A DNA stretch of 64,000 bases from Liolophura sinensis. Its lineage: Eukaryota; Mollusca; Polyplacophora; Chitonida; Chitonidae. Where the stretch lies: the NCBI RefSeq assembly GCF_032854445.1, contig NC_088300.1, positions 7,750,001 through 7,814,000 on the forward strand, written 5' to 3'. A model generated the notes under the pieces. That model saw only the letters and a list, made by a program, of their open reading frames with translations. It was not told the origin of the DNA and made no database searches. Positions 22,060 to 34,100 of the stretch are shown one piece after another (the first letter of the stretch is position 1; the number at the start of each line of letters is the position of its first letter). Position numbers and translations under genes: made by a program.

Positions 22060-22745
22060 GATCCCAGATGTAAATGTGTGTTAATCCCACTTGGCGAAGT
22101 TAGCCAGTGGGCTTGGCGGAATATCCCGTCTGTAACTGTGTGTTAATCCCACTTGGCTGAGTTAGCCACTGGGCTTGGTGGAATATAACGTATGTAACTG
22201 TGTGTTAATCCCATTTGGCTCAGTTAGCTACTGCGGTTTGCGGAATACCCCGTATGTAACTGTGTGTTAATCCCACTTGGCGAAGTTAGCCAGTGGGCTT
22301 GGCGGAATATCCCGTCTGTAACTGTGTGTTAATCCCACTTGGCTGAGTCAGCCACTGGGCTTGGCGGAATATAACGTATGTAACTGTGTGTTAATCCCAC
22401 TTGGCTAAGTTAGCTACTGCGGTTTGCGGAATACCCCGTATGTAACTGTGTGTTAATCCCATTTGCTAAGTCAGCCACTGGGCTTGGCGGAATATCCCGT
22501 CTGTAACTGTGTGTTAATCCCACTTGGCTGAGTTAGCCACTGCGCTTTACGGAATATCCAGTATGTAACTATGTGTTAGCCACTGGGCTTTGCAGAATAT
22601 CCCGTATGTAACTGTGTGTTAGCCACTGGGTTTGGCGAAATTACCCGTATGTAACTGTATATTAGCCACTGGGCTTGGCAGAATATCCCGTTTGTAACTG
22701 TGTTAGCCATTGGGCTTGGCGAAATATCCCGTAAGTTAACCCACA
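22060..22745 (+). repeat. 62-bp tandem repeat, block 2 (about 11-12 copies, partly in three-unit higher-order repeats)
   Basis: The unit runs from TGTAACTGTGTGTTAATCCC through CACTTGGC, GTTAGCCAGTGGGC and TTGGCGGAATATCCCGT. Three variants can be told apart by endings: ATATCCCGTC, ATATAACGTA and ATACCCCGTA with GCTACTGCGG. They occur in the order 1-2-3 twice in a row (about 22060-22440), a higher-order unit of about 186 bases. Units after 22500 are shortened and more diverged, as expected at an array edge. Confidence 0.93.
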
Positions 22746-25582
22746 ATGACCACTGGTATAAGAGCTACCTTATCATAACGACCCTAGAATAAACCACTAC
22801 TGCTCTTGCCTGCATTGGTTTCATATCATCCCATGTTCAAGTATACTTTATATATATGGTAGCTTCGTTACATGACAACAATGCCCTGTTCAGCCCAGAA
22901 AACATATAAAACACATTAACATTTGCATTTAACAGGTGAATATAACACTTTACTGTTATGGTGTCCTCATTGTCAAACAGACTCCGACACAAAACTCTAT
23001 ACCAAAATGTTCTCATACACACGTACAATATTACTTGACACAAATCGTCAACACTAGAATTACAATGTTGAAGTTAAAAATGTCAATCAATAGTGGTATG
23101 ACAGTACTATTATATTAAATAGACTGATTAGTTGTCATGCATTCAACTAGAAGAAAAACACTGCCCAGCAGGCAGCACAATTCACTAGACATTTAATGGC
23201 AATTTAAATGGATGTATTAATACTGCTAAAGATATCATCACTGTACCCAAGTCATCTATAGGCTGATGGAAATACGTATTTGACTGTTAGTTACCGCAGT
23301 CATCAATTTCAAACAGAAGCGCTCAGTATAAAACCCCCCCAACTCTTGGATTTGTAGCCTACATACAGAGATTGTCAATGACAAACTTCCCCACGAGTCA
23401 CATACAGATGCATGTCTGTTGGAAGGTTAGTGATCTCAGAAAACTTTATGTTAGACAACATCAATGGCCGCTTGACAAGGGCTGTAGACCCCTTATTTCC
23501 ACCGGGGTAAGAAGAACAGTGATTTGCATGAATATCATTGATTCCCCGCTGGAGAAACATTCCCTTCCTCTAATCCATTCCATTCTTGTAATTCAGTGAT
23601 TCCAACTCTTGCCAAACACGTCCTTTAGGTCACAGAATCATAACTAACCAGTAATGTTTACCATAGTATGACAACAATTAAGAACTCTGAATCTCACACA
23701 TCAATAGGTGTGTCATATTGCTGGAATTGTCGAACTGTAATACGTATACTAAAATGTACTACTCATGTAAGATCTAAGAATGTAACATACAATTTATATT
23801 TGTTTATTTATTTTTCAATTGTTTCACGTTACACTGAAGAATTTTGACTTTAACAATGGTAGTCAACTTTACTGGCAGAGGAAACCCGAATGCTCAGGGC
23901 AAACCACTGACCAATGGCAAATTACTGATAAACTTGCTCACATATGATTTCCTTGTACACATATGCATAGCATACTGGTGGAAGACAAAGTGGTTTTCAA
24001 CAGGCTAATTTAAACGTCCACGTGAGTATCATCAACTGCTCCCTGTCCCATGATGAAAGCAGGGGAATCCACAACCTCCCTGTCCAACAACAGGACTGAG
24101 CCCAACACTTGGGTTTCCATTAGAATTTATACATTGTTCCAGTTACAAAAGGCTTAAATGTGTAGATATACAGAGGTATAATGTCCATATGAATTACATA
24201 CATTTATATGGACAGGAAGGCAGTGCGCAAATAAATCTCAGCAAGCCATATGCAGCTTTTGCATGTGAAAAACAACAAAAATGCTTATGAAAACATGTAT
24301 TCGGCTAAGTAACAATACTAAATGACAAGTATTCAGTCAAATACGTTACAGTCAGCATGGTCAGTATGTGAATGTAGTAGGTACTGGTAAAGTAGAAGTT
24401 TGAACTTTCGTATATCAATGTACTTTGTTACGAGGAAAATCCAAGAACAAAAAAGTCCTTATGAAGTACATGTACCAGTACAAAAGACTAGCTTCAACAA
24501 CAGTATACACAAACAAGGTACAAACTTTTCTTAAAAAAATAACAAGTAAATGTTTCTGTTCTCATTCAAATGTTGGCGAAATAAATAGTACTGGTACATT
24601 TGTAAATTGTGTTCTGACTGAAATAGTCTTCTCGTACTTGTAGCACATGCACTTCCAAGCATACCATAAATATAAGCTCTGTTTTCGCTTTTGTTTTTCT
24701 CGCTTCATGCAAACTTAACATTCTTCCACTCTTTCACGTTTGCAAGGTGTTTATTCGAGCATATTCTGAAGGCATTCTGTGCAGACTGATAAAATTACAC
24801 TTTTTATTAAACAACCAATCCTACCAATGTAGTTTTGGTTCCAAAATCAACTTAAAAATGTGCATAAACTGCACTGAAAGTTGCTTTATCATATGTGAAA
24901 ATATTGAGGAATTAGGGTAATATTTCAGGTTTTTGCTAAAAATGTAGACCATGAGAGTGCACACAAGGAGAACCCTGACTGTATACAACACAGCTGACAA
25001 ACCGTGTTTCATAAATGTACAGCGTCATGACTGGAAGGTAAGACATATGTATATATAACAGGAATGTACACATTTTACAATAAGTCTGAAATGGAACATT
25101 TAATTTGCATATAAATACATGATAAATGTACACATGTTCCCCCAATACATAATACCTCACTTCAAGGCTAGAGGAGTTTGATTATAGCTAAGTTGTATTT
25201 ACCATAATTTACAAATATACTGTATGTATCAGACAGGATACAAAGTTTAGATTTATGTACAATGATAGATGGAACTGTTCAGCTCTCAACTATTGCCATT
25301 CCTCAACTTTTTGTACGTGCCACATAATCTGAAATAAGAAAACACTCTGTTTTGAAATTCTTGAATCTGCTTTCATATGTTTTCATAGAAAAATTCAAAC
25401 TTAACACCAAAAATTACATTGAAGTTCTGTCTTGTCCATGGCACATGCAAAACTTTGACAAATTCAACAATGTCAGCCTACCAGAGAAACAATAATCTCC
25501 ATTTAGGAAGAAGATGCATGTACATGTTTGTGAAATGCTGAGATGTTCAAAATAATGACCTCGACACTGTACAACAAACCCT
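22746..25582 (-). other. Region downstream of GMF, probably its 3'UTR in part
   Basis: No coding sequence was seen between the GMF stop codon and the 62-bp array. The first part next to the stop (about 24.6-25.5 kb) is unique AT-rich sequence of 3'UTR type. Several minus-strand AATAAA words exist, so the transcript end is not determined. A dispersed repeat sits at about 23810-24120. Confidence 0.4.
23810..24120. repeat. Dispersed repeat family 3, copy A
   Basis: Words shared with the stretch at 55742-56005 include a GGCAAATTACTG-type core, an AAACTT-GC-ATGT segment, and GGAAGACAA-GTGGT-TTCA in the same order and spacing. It begins after TTTATTTATTTTTCAATTG, which resembles an A-tail of a retroposon in minus orientation. 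The family is not one of the two SINEs described here. Confidence 0.55.
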
Positions 25583-28500
25583 CTAACGCTTGAGCTGTTC
25601 TATCAACCATTCTTCAGTGAATTCATCTGAACTCCGCAATTCAAAAACCTGAAAGACAGAACAGAATATGACATCTAGAAGAAGAAAACAGGGCCTCACC
25701 ACTAGAAATAATGTGTAAACACCTCTGATCACACATGTACAGAAACAGCCAAACCATGTAGGCAAACCAAATGTTGAATAGTATTCCAAACTTCCAAATG
25801 CAGCTCAATTCAGGTTTCAGTTTTAATATAACAGTTACATAATGTTAATGTAGCAGTAGTCAGGGCATCTCTTCTGAAGTTTTCACATTTTGGCAACGTT
25901 TTGATTTACAAAAACAAAGTAAATACAGTAGGAGTTGTCCAGCTTTCATGGAGTTTACCTTTGTGGCCTTCAAGTCAGTCACCAGTTGTGTCTTACTGCC
26001 GGCATACATCATTTGCTGTTCTGGTTTACACCCTACCCAAAATGAAAATGTTGTTCAAATTTTAATTGAACGTAAAATTAAAAACAATCATTATTAAAGA
26101 AAGAGGCTACCCTTACAAACATATTTGTTGCACACAGCTTATGTCATATGTAAACAACTGAGTGACAGGTGCAATTTTTTTCATGTCTTACAATCTAGGT
26201 AGATAGCAATTTTTGCAACAAATTTCAGCGTTGTTCATTTTAATACTTTAATGAGGTACATCTTCCCGCACTATGGCAACTGAGGTCCAAGCCAGCCTGA
26301 CAACTGTTCTCTGGTTTTCCCAAAAATCATTATTGCAAAGGCAGGGAGGAATGGCTTCCTTAAGGTTCCTTAGATTTGATCCATGCAGTACATTGCTGTT
26401 ATCCCACAAGCATGTCTCCATGGTTAGCATCTGAATGATTAGCCTTTAACAATGTCAATACTAGGCTATCCAACAAATGTTTACCACAAACAGTAAATCC
26501 TAGTGGACCCATACCTGCAGGACTGACGAAGATGAAGGCCAAAGGGTAGGAAACTCGTCCGTCGTCATGTTTGAGTACATAGCTGAACAGGACGTAGGAG
26601 GGTCTCTGCTGTGGCAAATCTTCCTGTACCTCCTCCACTGTACAGTCCTGTCCACAGAACAGACAAAAAGTTATCATTCATTCATCATTCAGCACTTATG
26701 TATGTATATTGGTACACGTATGTTCAGGGTTTCACGTCGTACTTAACAAGTTTTCAGCCATTTGGCGAACAGGAGTCATTAGGTGTGTGTACATATACTG
26801 TGTCTCCTTGTGGCAGGTAGAATCCATGTAATCCATGACGTATCATGCCAAAGACACCCAACATGACACCCCACCGAGTCACATTATACTGACACCTGAC
26901 CTGTTTCCTAGTTATAACCTTTCAGTGCTGAATGCCAAGTGAGGAAGCAACAAGTACCATTTTTTTGTTTTGTTTTTTAGGTCTTTGGTATGACCTGACC
27001 TGGGTTTGATCCCTGGCGTCTCAACTTTCTGGTGGGCACTTTAACCATTAGGCCACCATAGCAGTCTAATCTTCCATCATTTATACAAATGACAGAGACA
27101 TTGAAATACCTCTGAATAAGACTTTATATTACCTGTGAAGAAATTTCCACCCCCCCAAAAAAACACCAAAATTTTAATACCTTAATTCAGTCTCGATTCT
27201 ACCACCATCAAAACAATTTACAAGAAAAATGGCTTATGTGCACTATTTCCAATGCTCCCGTCATTTCATGAATAAGAAAAGTAAACTGTCCTTCACATGA
27301 CTGGATTTTGATAGTGATCTTGAATATCTGATAATTTATAAAAAATGAATTACCATTGATAATGAGTGCAACTGCACTTTTCCCAATTGAAGACTAACCT
27401 TTATTCAAACTTGTAAATCATTTTTTGACCTTGCAAAGTATATGAAGGAAAAATGATGAACAGAGCTTGAAAAATGGTTCTTTGGCACTTTGGCAACTAG
27501 TTGAATGCCATCAGCCCATGTCATCAATGGTTTTCGAACTGCATGAACTCACCTCATACTCTTCATCAAGTACAATAGTCATTGCCTTCTGATCGATTTT
27601 TACTGCAAAACAAAATTTATAATCCCTGATTTCTCAGACCTTCAAGAAGAGACCTTAACAGTACAACATCTAATTACTCATACACAATAAAATCTACAAT
27701 AAGATTTGTCATCATGATTGGCACTGTGCATCACAAGCTACAGACCTATTCAAGCTTGCTCTACTTAGTGTGAACATCTATCATACCAAGGATGGCCGTG
27801 GTCATTTATAATAGCCAAGGAGCCTCTGATCAATGCGCCCCTCGCTAGTTCAAGTCCAGCTCATGCTGGCTTCCTCTAAGGCTGTATGTGTGAAGGCCTG
27901 GCAGCAACCTGTGGATGGTCATGGATTTCTCCCAGGCTCTGCCCACTTTCCTTCTACCATAATGCTGGCCACCGTTGTATAAGTGAAATATTCTTGAGTA
28001 TGGCGTAACACACCAACAAAATAAATAAATAAATAAATAGATACTATACCAAGCCAGTATGTGAGGACACACCTGAAACCTTAGTCTCTTGATTTAGCTG
28101 AGGCTGTTTTTGAACAAAAATACCTCATTGATGAGGTATTAATGCTTTTGAATACTTGGTCCTTTGGATACTTTGTCCAGTGGCAGCCTAAGCAGTTTGT
28201 CGTTACAGGATTTATTACATGATGAAAGCTCACATAGTCAAGTAATGCATACATTACAGGCCATTTTTTTCAGGAAAGGCAACTGATGGCCAAAAAAAAA
28301 CGCCGAAGAAAGTCTGAAAATACCTCATCCTACCGCCAAATTACATTAGCAATCACCTGTTCCGACAAAATCAGCTGCTTTTGTTTTTTCTAAATTTAAA
28401 CAAAAAAAAAAAAAAAACAGCAGCCAACTGGAGGAAAATTTCCATGCCTGCAAGTATTCAAAAGTTAATGCTGTGTTTTAATACACATGCCATAGCTTTT

Positions 28501-29999
28501 TTATAACTTCATGCAATTACATGTACATCACACTTATGTTTCAGTGTTTTCACTGCCATTCCATTCGCTCTGAATTAAAGTGCGCTAAAAAATCATGCAG
28601 AGTCCATGGAAAGATTTTACGTAATTCCCTTTCTCAGAAGAGTTAATGGACGAATAATCACAATCTCCTGCTCGTGGAAACACACCACAAGGCATTACCA
28701 TTCTTCACTCAGCCAGACCACCCAGCCCTGCATAGGCATATGTAGGCATATGCAAAGCCATCATAGCCTGAGGGGTATGAGAAATCCATTTACTCGGTAC
28801 TAGAATAACAATACTTACACACAATAGCAGCATTAGTTTTTTGTTTTCGAAATCTGAATTTTTCACATTTCTTTAACACGTCCGGGTCACACTTGCACAT
28901 TGAGAGACTACCATCGGATGCCTGAAATACAACAGCAGGTACTGGTTTAATATAAACAGGAAAGCAATCAACTATATTATTATTATGAAACCTATTATAA
29001 TCTTACTACCCTACGTATAACATTTCCTGCTGACGTGAGAGGTCATTTCAGTGCCATGGAAATACATCACATGTTGATGAGCTTCACTGAAACTCTTTGA
29101 TTACTTTTTTTTATTTTTTTTATTACACTTTTTTTCTTCAACTGTTGTTTAACTCAAGAGTTCCTCACTTATAAGTTACACTGCTGTGATCAGTTTTTTA
29201 TATGGAGAGTGGACGAGAGGAAACCCCTGTATTAAAACTTACCCAATCATTGTCAAGTTATCATGGTGAACTTTTCCTAGTAAGGCGCAAGGCAAGTGAT
29301 CTCCAGCTAAGTCTGTGGACATGAGAACGCCGTCGACCGCTTGCAGCTAGTAAATTACCTAGTGACTGTTTATTTATTTATTTATTTGATTGATGTTTTA
29401 CGCCATACTCAAGAATATTTCACTTATACACGCGACCAGCATTATGGTGGGTGTAAACCGGGCAGAGCCCGGCGAAAACCCACGACCATCCGCAGATTGC
29501 TGGAAGACCTTCCCACGTACGGCCGGAGAGGAAGCCAGCATGGGCTGGACTTGAACTCACAGCAACCGCAACCTGGCGACTGAATACCATGTAAGCACCT
29601 CAGCTTCTGTTATTATTTCTTGGACTAATATAACAGTTCTACTGGTCCCTGGTTATCTGAAATTATTATTTATTTTAAAAGTTTTTATTATTAATTTAAA
29701 GTGCTTTAAGTCAAAATATTTCCCTACACTTCCAATGCTCTTATGAGTATATTGGTTTTATTTTTACGTTTGACATCCTACTCCTGAATTGCCTGAATTT
29801 TGAAATAAGCTTGACAAATGATGTACTGTACAGCAAGTCGTAGCTCCAATGATCTTCCCAGGTTGTACTCAGCCATTACTGCTACCGGTGCACTAACCTG
29901 TACGCCCCGCCCTAATCAACTCAAAACAAAACAATACCGTCAACATGTTCGGACTGCCGGGTGCCAAATAATTAGTTTCATTTCATTTATCCTTACCAT
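25583..29999 (-). CDS. GMF: Glia maturation factor (GMF), ADF-homology protein, complete
   Basis: Six exons, 29997-29999, 28819-28921, 27553-27602, 26515-26647, 25959-26032 and 25583-25648, join in exact phase to give 142 residues, the same length as vertebrate GMF. The protein starts [16 protein letters not shown], then [72 protein letters not shown] and ends [19 protein letters not shown]. These are the hallmark segments of the single ADF-homology domain. GMF binds Arp2/3 and promotes debranching of actin filaments in the cytoplasm. The first coding exon contributes only the ATG; the donor GTAAGG follows directly. Four introns carry SINEs or SINE fragments. It is divergent from TARBP1, about 1.1 kb away. 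Identity is firm; vertebrate GMFB and GMFG are both co-orthologues, so I use the plain symbol. Confidence 0.96.
26673..27066 (-). mobile_element. SINE family 2 (tRNA-headed, different body), in a GMF intron
   Basis: Read on the minus strand it starts with a tRNA-like head: GGCCTAATGGTTAAAGTGCC (A box) and GGGATCAAACCCAGG (B box), then the body GGTCATACCAAAGACC, GCTTCCTCACTTGGC, GTGTCAGTATAATGTGACTC, GGTGGGGTGTCATGTTGGGT, and ends in GACGTGAAACCC followed by ATTC-type short repeats (about 26676-26695 on the plus strand). The body does not match SINE family 1. The central GTGTC-rich part resembles the 63-bp minisatellite at 47-50 kb. Confidence 0.75.
27785..28046 (+). mobile_element. SINE family 1, nearly complete copy, in GMF intron 2
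   Basis: The order is head remnant (GGCCGTGGTCA, AGGAGCCTCTGATCAATGCG), B box GTTCAAGTCC, GCTCATGCTGGCTTCCTCT, ACCATAATGCTGGCC, AATATTCTTGAGTATGGCGT and an (AAAT)n tail. It lies antisense to the GMF transcript. Confidence 0.9.
29367..29573 (-). mobile_element. SINE family 1, head-truncated copy, in GMF intron 1
   Basis: The plus strand begins with (TTTA)n, then GTTTTACGCCATACTCAAGA, the conserved body, and stops after the B-box complement GGACTTGAAC and CAGCAACCGCA. It is in the same orientation as the GMF transcript. Confidence 0.9.
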
Positions 30000-31086
30000 G
30001 GTATGAAGTTGTCAGATGCTGAACTAGACAGGGAATTAAGAGGAATAGTTTTATCAGCAAATAACAGTGTTTTCGTTCTGAATCACTTTCTGAGATCAGC
30101 TGAAACTCCCTCTTCCGCATCGAGTCAGTTATCTGAGTCATGCGCACTAAACGTGTTAAGCACTTCCTGTCAACATCAACACGTGGGTACATGTACATCC
30201 AACTTCAAGATGATGAAATGAGCTCATAATCGCCTATAGGCTTCACATATTGTGTAGGTTTTTGGAAATAATATTATTTTACACTGTGAGTTTTTGTTAG
30301 TTTTAAACTTAAAATAGACGTCTCTTAATCCCAGGCGTGACCAACACAACAGGTTGATCAGTTGTACACGTTGCGAAGACCATCGATTTAAACTGGATCT
30401 GATGGATGTTCAGAAAATCACGACGACAGAAATTAAAAAAGGGTATTGCTACAGTAAACAAAGATTTGTGTTATGACGTTATATAGATATACATGTATAG
30501 TAGTAGGCTGAAGTCTACTTTCAGACAAACATGTATAACGTGTATAATGTAGATAGTAACATGTACCAGTAACATGTAAATAGTAACAATAAACATGTAA
30601 ATAATGACATGTAAATAGTAACAATAAACATGTAAATAATGACATGTAAATGGATAATGATTTATTGTAACATCATGGTAGGCCTACAACTAATGCTGTG
30701 ACTAAGTAAACATTTGAACTCATGGTTAAGCAATAGTGTGCATATGTATTGAGGAAGCAACAGCTTGGATGGAGTATTTATTTATTTATATCATTGGTGT
30801 TTTATTAGGCCGGTGACAGTGTAATATTACACTACAAGAGCATGTTACTAACCAAAATATTTGTCATTGTGTTGTGATTAAAGGTACACAAATCAAACGG
30901 CCTAACTTTTAAATTTAGCTGTTAAGTAATCTTTTTTTTGGTATGGTATGACATTAAAGCATCTCATTGTTACTACTGCTTAAATGGAATTCAGCTCTGA
31001 AGAACGCAGGGGACAAGTGCAAATTACTATCTGTCAAAAAAACGTGATTTTGTATTCACATGAATACTTTATTAATTTGTTTTCAG
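30000..31086. promoter_or_regulatory. Divergent promoter region between GMF and TARBP1
   Basis: The GMF start codon (minus) and the first visible TARBP1 exon (acceptor TTTTCAG at 31080-31086) face away from each other across about 1.1 kb, so both promoters and any 5' noncoding exons must share it. No TATA box or CpG-rich core is obvious. Short ACATGTAAATA-type tandem words occur at 30545-30660, and a fragment resembling the SINE 3' end (TTTATTTATATCATTGGTGT) lies at about 30778. Confidence 0.45.
30545..30660. repeat. Short degenerate tandem repeat (ACATGTAAATA words)
   Basis: ACATGTAAATA-type words alternate with AGTAACAATA and ATG; two blocks of roughly 37 bases repeat almost exactly at about 30590-30660. 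Confidence 0.7.
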
Positions 31087-31127
31087 ACTTTGATCAAGTC
31101 GATGAGTAAAAGAGGGAACAGAGTTGT

Positions 31128-34100
31128 ATGAACTTAAAGATGAATTCTTCTCAAGATGTTCTTCGCTTAGTCCTCAAGGCATCGTCTTTAGATTACGGGA
31201 GTTTGATTCCGAGTTTGCTGGAAACCTTGGTGAAGGAGGTGCAAGAAATAAGAGCTGATCTGGCAGTAGGATCATTGCTACCTGATCTATGCTGTAGCCT
31301 AGAAGCTTTCCAGCAAGTCTTCTTGTCTTATACTTCCTGTGCTCGGGAAGATTGTTCACATTCACAGGGACAGAAAAGTAAAATAACCAACTGTAACCAG
31401 GAGGAATATGTGTTGCAGTGTGTTAAAAATGTAGTTCTCCCTCTTTTACAAAAGCTGCATTTTTTACACAACTACAAGGAAGATAAAGCTGTAAGCCTGC
31501 TGATACCTTCATGTGATCTTTTGGCAACATGTATAAAGTTTGCTGATCTCCCAACTAAGTTTCTGATTTGGAATTTCTGCCTGGATTCTTTGTTAAGGCA
31601 TTCATGCTCCGCAGAAAGTGGAATCGACAACACTGCTGTTGGTAATACTGCCAGTGTGAAGTCTGAAGGTGTTGTGGACTTACATTCCTTGATTGAGATC
31701 ATGAGATGTTTGTTACAAGAATATAATAAACTGAAAAACCCTGCTGATTTGCATGTCATTTTTCCAGATGATACTTGGAGTGAAAAAATATTTCAGGAAA
31801 TTATCAAATTGATTGCAAAGAGGAATGACAAAGTTGTGACAAAGGTCGTTTCACTTGTTGTTGTGAAGTTGCTAAGATGTGACCCAGAAAAGTTGCCCCA
31901 CAGGCTGGAGATATTGTGGAAAACAGTGTGTGAAGATTTCCACAAATCCATGGCTCTGCCATCCAGTGGTGTTGGTGGCAGCTCTTCTGTTAGTGAGAAA
32001 CCATATATTGTTCTCTGTGGCCTGGCTGATTTCTACTTTCCAGTTGGCCAGTTTTGTGGAAATCTCCATAAACATATGAACCTTGTGAATAACACAGAGT
32101 TTTGGACGATAATTCAAAGTGGTCTAGTTCAAAAGAACCCAGTGACTCGAAAACGATCGCTTTACTTGCTGAAACGTATCATTGATATTTGTGAAAATGA
32201 AAGTGAAACCATAATTCCTGCAGAAAACAGCTTAGAGAACAGCTCTGAGAACAGCTCTGACAAGGAACATGTTGCATGTGCCACAGCAATCTCCAGTGGT
32301 ACCGGTAGTGGTGTCATGTTTAGGTGGGACCCCGAGTTAAAAATACAGCTCTCCAAGGTCTGGGAAAACTTTATTCTACTGATTGAAACTTTAAATGAAA
32401 AACAGGTAAGAACAAAAGTGTTGCTTTATTGTGATTGTACGATGTAGATTTAGGTTCATGCAAATAGAGCAACAGGTACTTGACAAGGGGTGAAAGTTGT
32501 TGCCCTGCTTTGTTGCAGCCTTTTTATTTGATTATACTTAACAAACCAACTTGTTGATGAATTTCAGGGCTGTTAGCAAAGTCTTTGGTGAATTACTTCT
32601 CTGTAATGAAGTTAATGTGTCACCATACTGCCTCTAGAATTACTATGCACATAAATACTGTCAAAGCACAAAAAAAAGGAAAAAAGATGAAGAATTGGAG
32701 AAATGAATTGCTGAGTTGTGTTCTGATGGACTTACAGATGATTATCAGACACCTGAAGTAGATTCTGTAATGCCACACAGCAACATTTATGTTTATATGT
32801 ACTTAGTAATTTCAGTCCTGGATTCAGTCTTGATCCAGGTTACATGACCAACTTTCACTACCTCTTCTGACAGTTTTTCTATCTTAGCTTGCAAAACTAC
32901 AATAACAACTTCCTTTAAAGTGCACCTGTAGCCTTGATGAGTTTGATGTAAACTTTATGAATATTTATCAGGCATTCGGAATTCAGTTAATTTACAGCCA
33001 GAATTTTAATACATTTTCAGCTTCATGTTGTTCGACCGTTATTCCCTCGTCTGAACCACTTGATAGATGCTTGTTCCAAATCTGATTCTTTGGGTGAGTC
33101 ACTTTTACAACGTGAATGTTTGAGTGAGTCATTTATACAACGTGAATGTTTGAGTGAGTCATTTTTACAACCTGAATGTTTGAGTGAGTCATTTATACTA
33201 CCTGAATGTTTGAGCAAGTCATTTATACAACCTGAGCATTTGGATGAGTCACATATACAGCATGGATATTTGGTGAGTCATTTATACTACCAGAATGTTT
33301 GAATGAGTCATATATACAACCTGAATGTTTGGATGAGGCACATATACAACACGAATGTTTGGGTGAGTCTCTTATACAACCTGAATGTTTAGGTGAGTCA
33401 TTTATACAACCTGAGTGAGTCAATTGTACAACCTGAATGTTTGAGTGAGTCATTTATACAACCTGAGTGTTTGGGTGAGTCAGTTCCTCAACTTGAATGT
33501 TTGGATGAGCCACTTATAAAACCTGAATGTTTGGTGAGTCAGTTATACAACCTGAATGTTTGGTGAGTCAGTTATACAATGTGAATGTTTGGTGAGTCAG
33601 TTATACAACCTGAATGTTTGGGTCAGTCACCTGGATATTTAGATAAATCACTTTTACAACCATACTATAGTTTACAGTTTGGAAAGGTGTCCTTTCGCTG
33701 GTTGGTGTCTTCCTGGCAGACCTTCATAGTACAGTCGTCACTGTATGGATGCCTTTGTCTCCAGTACTATGTAGTTATTATAGTAGTGCATTTTTCACTG
33801 TAATGAACATTAGTATATTCCCATCTCACTTTTAGTAGTAATATCAGTAGCCTTTCAAGAAAAAAAAACTTCAGATTGGCTTACACAGATTTTTCGTGTT
33901 AACTTAGAGTCATCAGTTGTCCAAGAAGGTAGATGTTCTAACCTTGAATAATTACAAACATCAAAATTTATGATCTTTAGTGAAAGTAAACCTTGGTTTC
34001 TATATATAGCCGCTGTACATGTAACGGTAAAATTGATGAAACAAATCCTCATACAAGTCAAGCAGCTATTCTTTAATAACTAATAATTCTGTTGTCATTG

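Noticed and set aside
33223-33453. Minus-strand frames of 60-80 codons in the 30-bp array
   Set aside because: They are shadows of the minisatellite; no splice or start context.
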